DNA from: Gallicola sp. | Lineage (GTDB): Bacteria; Bacillota; Clostridia; Tissierellales; Peptoniphilaceae | Assembly (NCBI GenBank): GCA_012798975.1 | Contig: JAAZME010000258.1 | Span: 1-7,982, forward strand | Direction: 5' to 3' | DNA: 7,982 nucleotides | Shown: in pieces, positions 5,138 to 7,982 of the stretch | Numbering within the stretch: position 1 is the stretch's first letter | Layout of the letters: every line of letters starts with the position of its first letter | Made by a program: the position numbers and the translations under genes | Notes under the pieces: generated by a model | Databases searched by the model: none | Seen by the model: the letters and a program-made list of their open reading frames with translations, nothing else | Told to the model about the DNA's origin: nothing

Positions 5138-5992
5138 TTATCTCGCACTCATAATAATTTCAACTTCATCTTCGTTTAGACCGACCATTGCTTCTCCAAG
5201 CCCCTTGGATACTTCTGCAATGACTGCCGGATCCCTATAGTATTCTACCGCTTCTACGATTGCTTTCGCTCTTAACACAGGATCACCTGATTTGAAAATA
5301 CCGCTTCCTACAAAGACCCCTTCTGCTCCAAGCTGCATCATTAAACAAGCATCCGCCGGTGTTGCCACTCCCCCTGCTGAAAAGTTCGGTACTGGAAGTT
5401 TTCCAGTTTCTCTCACCTCTTTTAGCAATTTGTAAGATACGCCCATGTCTTTGGCTGCATGGTAAAGCTCTTCGCTTCTAAGACCCTGTACTTTAGAAAT
5501 TTCTCCTGAAATCTGTCTCATATGGGTTACCGCTTGGGAAACATCTCCGGTTCCAGCCTCTCCCTTTGTGCGGATCATCGCAGCACCTTCTTCGATACGT
5601 CGTAATGCTTCCCCTAGATTTCTTGCCCCGCATACAAAAGGTACCTTGAAATCGTTTTTATCGATATGTAAAAGATTATCCGCAGGAGTCAGAACTTCAG
5701 ACTCGTCCACCATATCTACTCCTATATGCTCCAGCACTTGTGCTTCCACGAAATGTCCGATACGCACCTTCGCCATAACCGGGATAGACACTGCTTTCAT
5801 AATTTCCTCGATCATTTCAGGATCGCTCATTCTAGAAACGCCCCCTGCAGCTCTGATATCAGCTGGTACCCTCTCTAGAGCCATAACTGCCACCGCTCCT
5901 GCTTCCTCGGCAATCTTTGCCTGCTCCACATTGATCACGTCCATAATAACGCCGCCCTTTAAACTCTCTGCCAATTCTCCATTAAATTCCAT
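5138..5992 (-). CDS. pdxS: Pyridoxal 5'-phosphate synthase lyase subunit PdxS
   Basis: PdxS condenses ribose 5-phosphate, glyceraldehyde 3-phosphate and ammonia into pyridoxal 5'-phosphate in the cytoplasm. It normally receives the ammonia from the glutaminase PdxT. The protein is a (beta/alpha)8 barrel of 284 residues and its sequence is highly conserved: [20 protein letters not shown] (13-32), [20 protein letters not shown], then [10 protein letters not shown] (71-80) and [11 protein letters not shown] (140-150). Further blocks are [20 protein letters not shown] and [11 protein letters not shown]. By comparison with B. subtilis PdxS, Asp18, Lys75 and Lys143 correspond to catalytic Asp24, Lys81 and Lys149. 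The start is the ATG at 5992, preceded by AGGAGG (6002-6007); an in-frame upstream ATG at 6118 would add 42 unconserved residues and overlap a terminator. The C-terminus is about 10 residues shorter than in B. subtilis. pdxT, usually next in the operon, is absent: a terminator follows at once. Confidence 0.97.
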   Translation of the reverse strand: MEFNGELAESLKGGVIMDVINVEQAKIAEEAGAVAVMALERVPADIRAAGGVSRMSDPEMIEEIMKAVSIPVMAKVRIGHFVEAQVLEHIGVDMVDESEVLTPADNLLHIDKNDFKVPFVCGARNLGEALRRIEEGAAMIRTKGEAGTGDVSQAVTHMRQISGEISKVQGLRSEELYHAAKDMGVSYKLLKEVRETGKLPVPNFSAGGVATPADACLMMQLGAEGVFVGSGIFKSGDPVLRAKAIVEAVEYYRDPAVIAEVSKGLGEAMVGLNEDEVEIIMSAR

Positions 5993-6025
5993 GTATATCT
6001 TCCTCCTAATTTTTATTCTATAATT

Positions 6026-6054
6026 ATCATACTGTGATTCTGATGTTTTTAAAA
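6026..6054 (-). promoter_or_regulatory. Tentative pdxS promoter
   Basis: On the minus strand a TATGAT -10 box (6026-6031) lies 17 bp downstream of a weak TTTTAA (6049-6054). This gives a start near 6019 and a leader of about 27 nt. A second TATGAT lies farther upstream at 6058-6063. No operator for a PdxR-type regulator was recognised. Confidence 0.3.
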
Positions 6055-6098
6055 GTATCATATTTAGAATATTTGAAGGCATCAGATTAGAAGAAACA

Positions 6099-6138
6099 AA
6101 AAAACCGTTTAGAATCATTTTGTTCTAAACGGTTTTTT
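6099..6138. terminator. Terminator of the HtrA gene, symmetric in both directions
   Basis: AAAAAACCGTTTAGAA (6099-6114) and TTCTAAACGGTTTTTT (6123-6138) are perfect 16-bp arms around an 8-nt loop. The repeat abuts the htrA stop codon (6140-6142) on the minus strand and separates htrA from pdxS. Confidence 0.92.
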
Positions 6139-6139
6139 C

Positions 6140-7348
6140 TTATTCAAATTTTAAATCCACAGTTTCCTCTTTATCTCCTCTAAAGACTTTGACTTTGACT
6201 TCATCGCCTTTTTTATGGGTAATAAGAGCTTTTTTAAGCTGATTCATATTTGGTGTTTTATAGTCGTCTATCGATATGATAATATCGCCTCTTTGAATCC
6301 CAGCCTTATCTGCGGCAGCTTGAGCCTCAACTTCCATAACTACGACTCCTTCATCTACAGGAAGCTCTTGGCCTACAGCCATTTTATAACGCCGCGCATC
6401 GATTCCTGAAATTCCGAGAAGTACGGGTTCATAGGCTCCTGTTTGAACGATCTGTTCTACAATCGGCATAGCAAGATTAATCGGTATTGCAAATCCGATT
6501 CCTTCCCCTTCGCCGGCTTTCGCCGTATTGATTCCGATCAGTTTTCCTTCTGCATTTAAAAGAGCCCCCCCGCTGTTTCCCGGGTTGATCGCTGCATCTG
6601 TCTGAATAAATCCATCCATCTGCAAGCCGTTTTGCAAAGTTATACTTCTATTAAGACCGGAAATATAGCCTGAAGTCAATGTAGACTGCAGATCCATTCC
6701 TAATGGATTTCCTATAGCAATGGCCTTGTCTCCCACATTTACTTTTTCTGAATCTCCGATTTCTACAGGTGTAAGACCTTTTTTATCCGCCTTGATAACA
6801 GCAAGGTCTAATGTTGCATCATTCCACAACAGTTCAGCCTTTGCTTTTTCTCCGTCATTAAATACTACTTCGATAGAATCTGCCTTTCCATCTCGAACTA
6901 CATGGGAATTCGTTAAGATATAACCGTTTTCGCTGACAATTACACCGGATCCGATCCCTTCGCTTACAGATTCTCCCTGCTGGAATAGAATATTTTCTTC
7001 CACAGCTAATGTTGTAATCCCCACAACAGATGGCGTTGTTTTTTGAGCTACTGCATTTTCAACATTGGTTTCTCCATCCACTTGAATCGTCTGAGCTGCA
7101 GGAGAATTTCCAGAAAGGACTCCCGTCCTTTGTCCTCGGTTCATAAAGGCTGCTGTTGCACCGCCTCCTAATAAAGCCGCCACAAGCATCAATGCGATTA
7201 CTCGAAGCCAAGGAAATTTTGATTTCTTTTTATAATTTTCATCTCTTACAATCCTTCGGATGTCATTTTCAGATAATGAATTCCTGCCTGCTTCCCCTTC
7301 GAGAGAATCTCTTGAAATTCTGTTTCGATAATCAAATTCTTCGTTCAT
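6140..7348 (-). CDS. HtrA/DegP-like membrane-anchored serine protease with one PDZ domain
   Basis: This 402-residue protein is a trypsin-fold quality-control protease that acts outside the membrane on misfolded secreted proteins. A charged cytoplasmic N-terminus (1-46, ending KKKSKFPW) precedes one membrane segment (about 48-69, VIALMLVAALLGGGATAAF), so the protease domain faces outward. The catalytic triad is His149 (TNSHV), Asp181 (TLDLAVIK) and Ser259 in GNSGG, with IGNPLG and FIQTDAAINPGNSGG conserved around it. A single PDZ domain (about 308-400) includes AGIQRGDIIISIDD, as in the HtrA/YkdA/YvtA/YyxA proteins of Firmicutes. The ATG at 7348 follows AAAGGGG with 6-nt spacing. The gene has its own terminator and a tentative promoter with an inverted repeat, suggesting stress control. 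Which HtrA paralogue it is cannot be told from one window. Confidence 0.95.
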   Translation of the reverse strand: MNEEFDYRNRISRDSLEGEAGRNSLSENDIRRIVRDENYKKKSKFPWLRVIALMLVAALLGGGATAAFMNRGQRTGVLSGNSPAAQTIQVDGETNVENAVAQKTTPSVVGITTLAVEENILFQQGESVSEGIGSGVIVSENGYILTNSHVVRDGKADSIEVVFNDGEKAKAELLWNDATLDLAVIKADKKGLTPVEIGDSEKVNVGDKAIAIGNPLGMDLQSTLTSGYISGLNRSITLQNGLQMDGFIQTDAAINPGNSGGALLNAEGKLIGINTAKAGEGEGIGFAIPINLAMPIVEQIVQTGAYEPVLLGISGIDARRYKMAVGQELPVDEGVVVMEVEAQAAADKAGIQRGDIIISIDDYKTPNMNQLKKALITHKKGDEVKVKVFRGDKEETVDLKFE

Positions 7349-7381
7349 ACTTTACCCCTTTCTCTATTTATCATTTCTGAA

Positions 7382-7410
7382 CTTATAGTAACAGTAAAAT
7401 ATGTTACGAT
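7382..7410 (-). promoter_or_regulatory. Tentative htrA promoter with inverted repeat in the spacer
   Basis: On the minus strand TATAAG (7382-7387) is a plausible -10 box; the hexamer 17 bp upstream (ATCGTA, 7405-7410) is a poor -35. The space between them is filled by an inverted repeat, GTAACA (7388-7393) and TGTTAC (7402-7407), separated by 8 bp. A weak -35 plus an adjacent dyad would suit activator-dependent expression, as for htrA genes under CssR-like response regulators. That comparison is inference, since I cannot match the motif to a known box. Confidence 0.35.
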
Positions 7411-7419
7411 TATGTTTTC

Positions 7420-7458
7420 AAAAAAACAGCTGTCCAAGATAACTCTTGTTCAGCTGTC
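7420..7458 (-). terminator. Terminator of the flavodiiron protein gene
   Basis: On the minus strand GACAGCTG and CAAGA pair with TCTTG and CAGCTGT around a GTTA-type loop, with a 2-nt internal mismatch (AA opposite GA). A run of seven T follows. It lies about 9 bp after the stop codon at 7468-7470. Confidence 0.8.
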
Positions 7459-7467
7459 TTCATTCTT

Positions 7468-7982
7468 TTAAGCAGGATCTACTTTAGATTTCGCAGCGAT
7501 TTCTTTTGCTAATTGTCTTAATTCTTCATTTTCTTTATCTGTTAATGCACCCTTTGACTCAACGATGGTTTCGCTATTATCGAACTGCTGAGAATCCATG
7601 AATTCTTTCAGCCCTTTTACGGCTCCTCCGCTCCATCCAAAGTTTCCGAAAACACCTAAAGCGTGATTTTTGATCTTATTCATTCTTAGAATATTTACGA
7701 AATTGTCCATATTCGGATAGATACCGTTATTATAGGTACAGCTTCCTAAAACAAGTCCTTTGTACTTCCATACTTCAGACAATAGATAAGAAGCATGTGT
7801 TTTCGATACATCGAATACTTTTACGTTTCGAATGCCTTCTTCTGCTACATAGCGAGCCAATACGTCTGCCATATTTTCAGTAGTGCCGTACATGGAACCA
7901 TAGATAATGATCACCCCGCCGTCTACTTCCTGAGAAGCCCATTTCGCATAGTCGCCGATAATTTTCGCCGGATTTTTTCTCC
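7468..7982 (-). CDS. FprA-type flavodiiron protein (A-type flavoprotein), C-terminal flavodoxin domain; 5' end beyond the window
   Basis: The frame is open from the right window edge through 170 residues to the stop, so the gene is incomplete. Upstream of the flavodoxin domain the in-frame residues read RKNPAKIIGDYAKWASQ, the linker that follows the beta-lactamase-like diiron domain in FprA proteins. The flavodoxin domain then begins VIIIYGSMYGTTENMADVLA, which is the FMN phosphate loop, and continues with GSCTYNNGIYPNMDNFV and GVFGNFGWSGGAVKGLKEF, all typical of the FMN site. It ends without a rubredoxin or NADH oxidoreductase extension, as in class A flavodiiron proteins. Such proteins are soluble and reduce O2 to water, or NO to N2O, in anaerobes. 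The GTG at 7914 is internal and is not the start. The diiron ligands lie outside the window, so activity cannot be checked. Confidence 0.93.
   Translation of the reverse strand, partial: RKNPAKIIGDYAKWASQEVDGGVIIIYGSMYGTTENMADVLARYVAEEGIRNVKVFDVSKTHASYLLSEVWKYKGLVLGSCTYNNGIYPNMDNFVNILRMNKIKNHALGVFGNFGWSGGAVKGLKEFMDSQQFDNSETIVESKGALTDKENEELRQLAKEIAAKSKVDPA

Noticed and set aside
5568..6023. 151-codon plus-strand frame opposite pdxS
   Set aside because: It is a shadow of the highly conserved pdxS gene, with low-complexity Ser/Ile/Ala-rich residues and no family features.
5993..6118. N-terminal extension of PdxS by 42 residues
   Set aside because: The family starts at the [14 protein letters not shown] region; the extension overlaps the htrA terminator and the pdxS ribosome binding site.
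1..7982. CRISPR arrays, tRNA, rRNA and insertion sequences
   Set aside because: No regularly spaced repeats, no tRNA-like GTTCRAAYC block with matching arms, no rRNA signature and no transposase coding sequence were found on either strand.

Overview
The window reads as a chromosomal segment of an AT-rich, low-GC Gram-positive anaerobe, most likely a member of the Clostridia. The evidence is AGGAGG-type ribosome binding sites, A/T-rich SigA-like promoters, an FprA-type flavodiiron protein (typical of anaerobes detoxifying O2 or NO), a clostridial-style IscR-like Rrf2 regulator with three conserved cysteines, and a PdxS-type (DXP-independent) vitamin B6 pathway. No phage, transposase or CRISPR gene was found. 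The only hint of mobile DNA is a short repeat-like patch at about 551-650.

Layout, left to right. The 3' end of a GH13 alpha-glucosidase (+, to 454) closes with a terminator. An intergenic stretch with a REP-like hairpin and a C-rich polypyrimidine tract precedes an IscR-like Rrf2 regulator (+, 730-1140). A bidirectional terminator separates it from a convergent flavin split-barrel protein of the pyridoxamine-oxidase/general-stress-26 type (-, 1211-1711). The promoter of that gene is overlapped by a perfect 14+14 bp palindrome. A 384-bp gene-free stretch then leads to an asparagine-synthetase-like protein (+, 2096-3709) that lacks the glutaminase cysteine. Another long bidirectional terminator separates it from four genes on the minus strand: a manganese-type CDF metal exporter with two C-terminal domains (3848-5044), pdxS (5138-5992), a membrane-anchored HtrA protease (6140-7348) and the C-terminal part of FprA (7468 to beyond 7982).

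There is almost no operon structure. Every gene whose end lies in the window is followed within about 60 bp by a strong inverted repeat, and most have a recognisable promoter of their own. The genes should therefore be regulated separately. Several share a loose theme of stress and metal or redox homeostasis: the Fe-S-type Rrf2 regulator, FprA, HtrA, the Mn exporter and the flavin-fold stress protein. This is inferred from family knowledge, not demonstrated by linkage.

I do not see a complete new multi-gene system. The items most worth a second look are the orphan amidotransferase-like protein with a dead glutaminase domain, the perfect palindromic operator at 1756-1785, the duplicated C-terminal domain of the CDF transporter, and pdxS without an adjacent pdxT.
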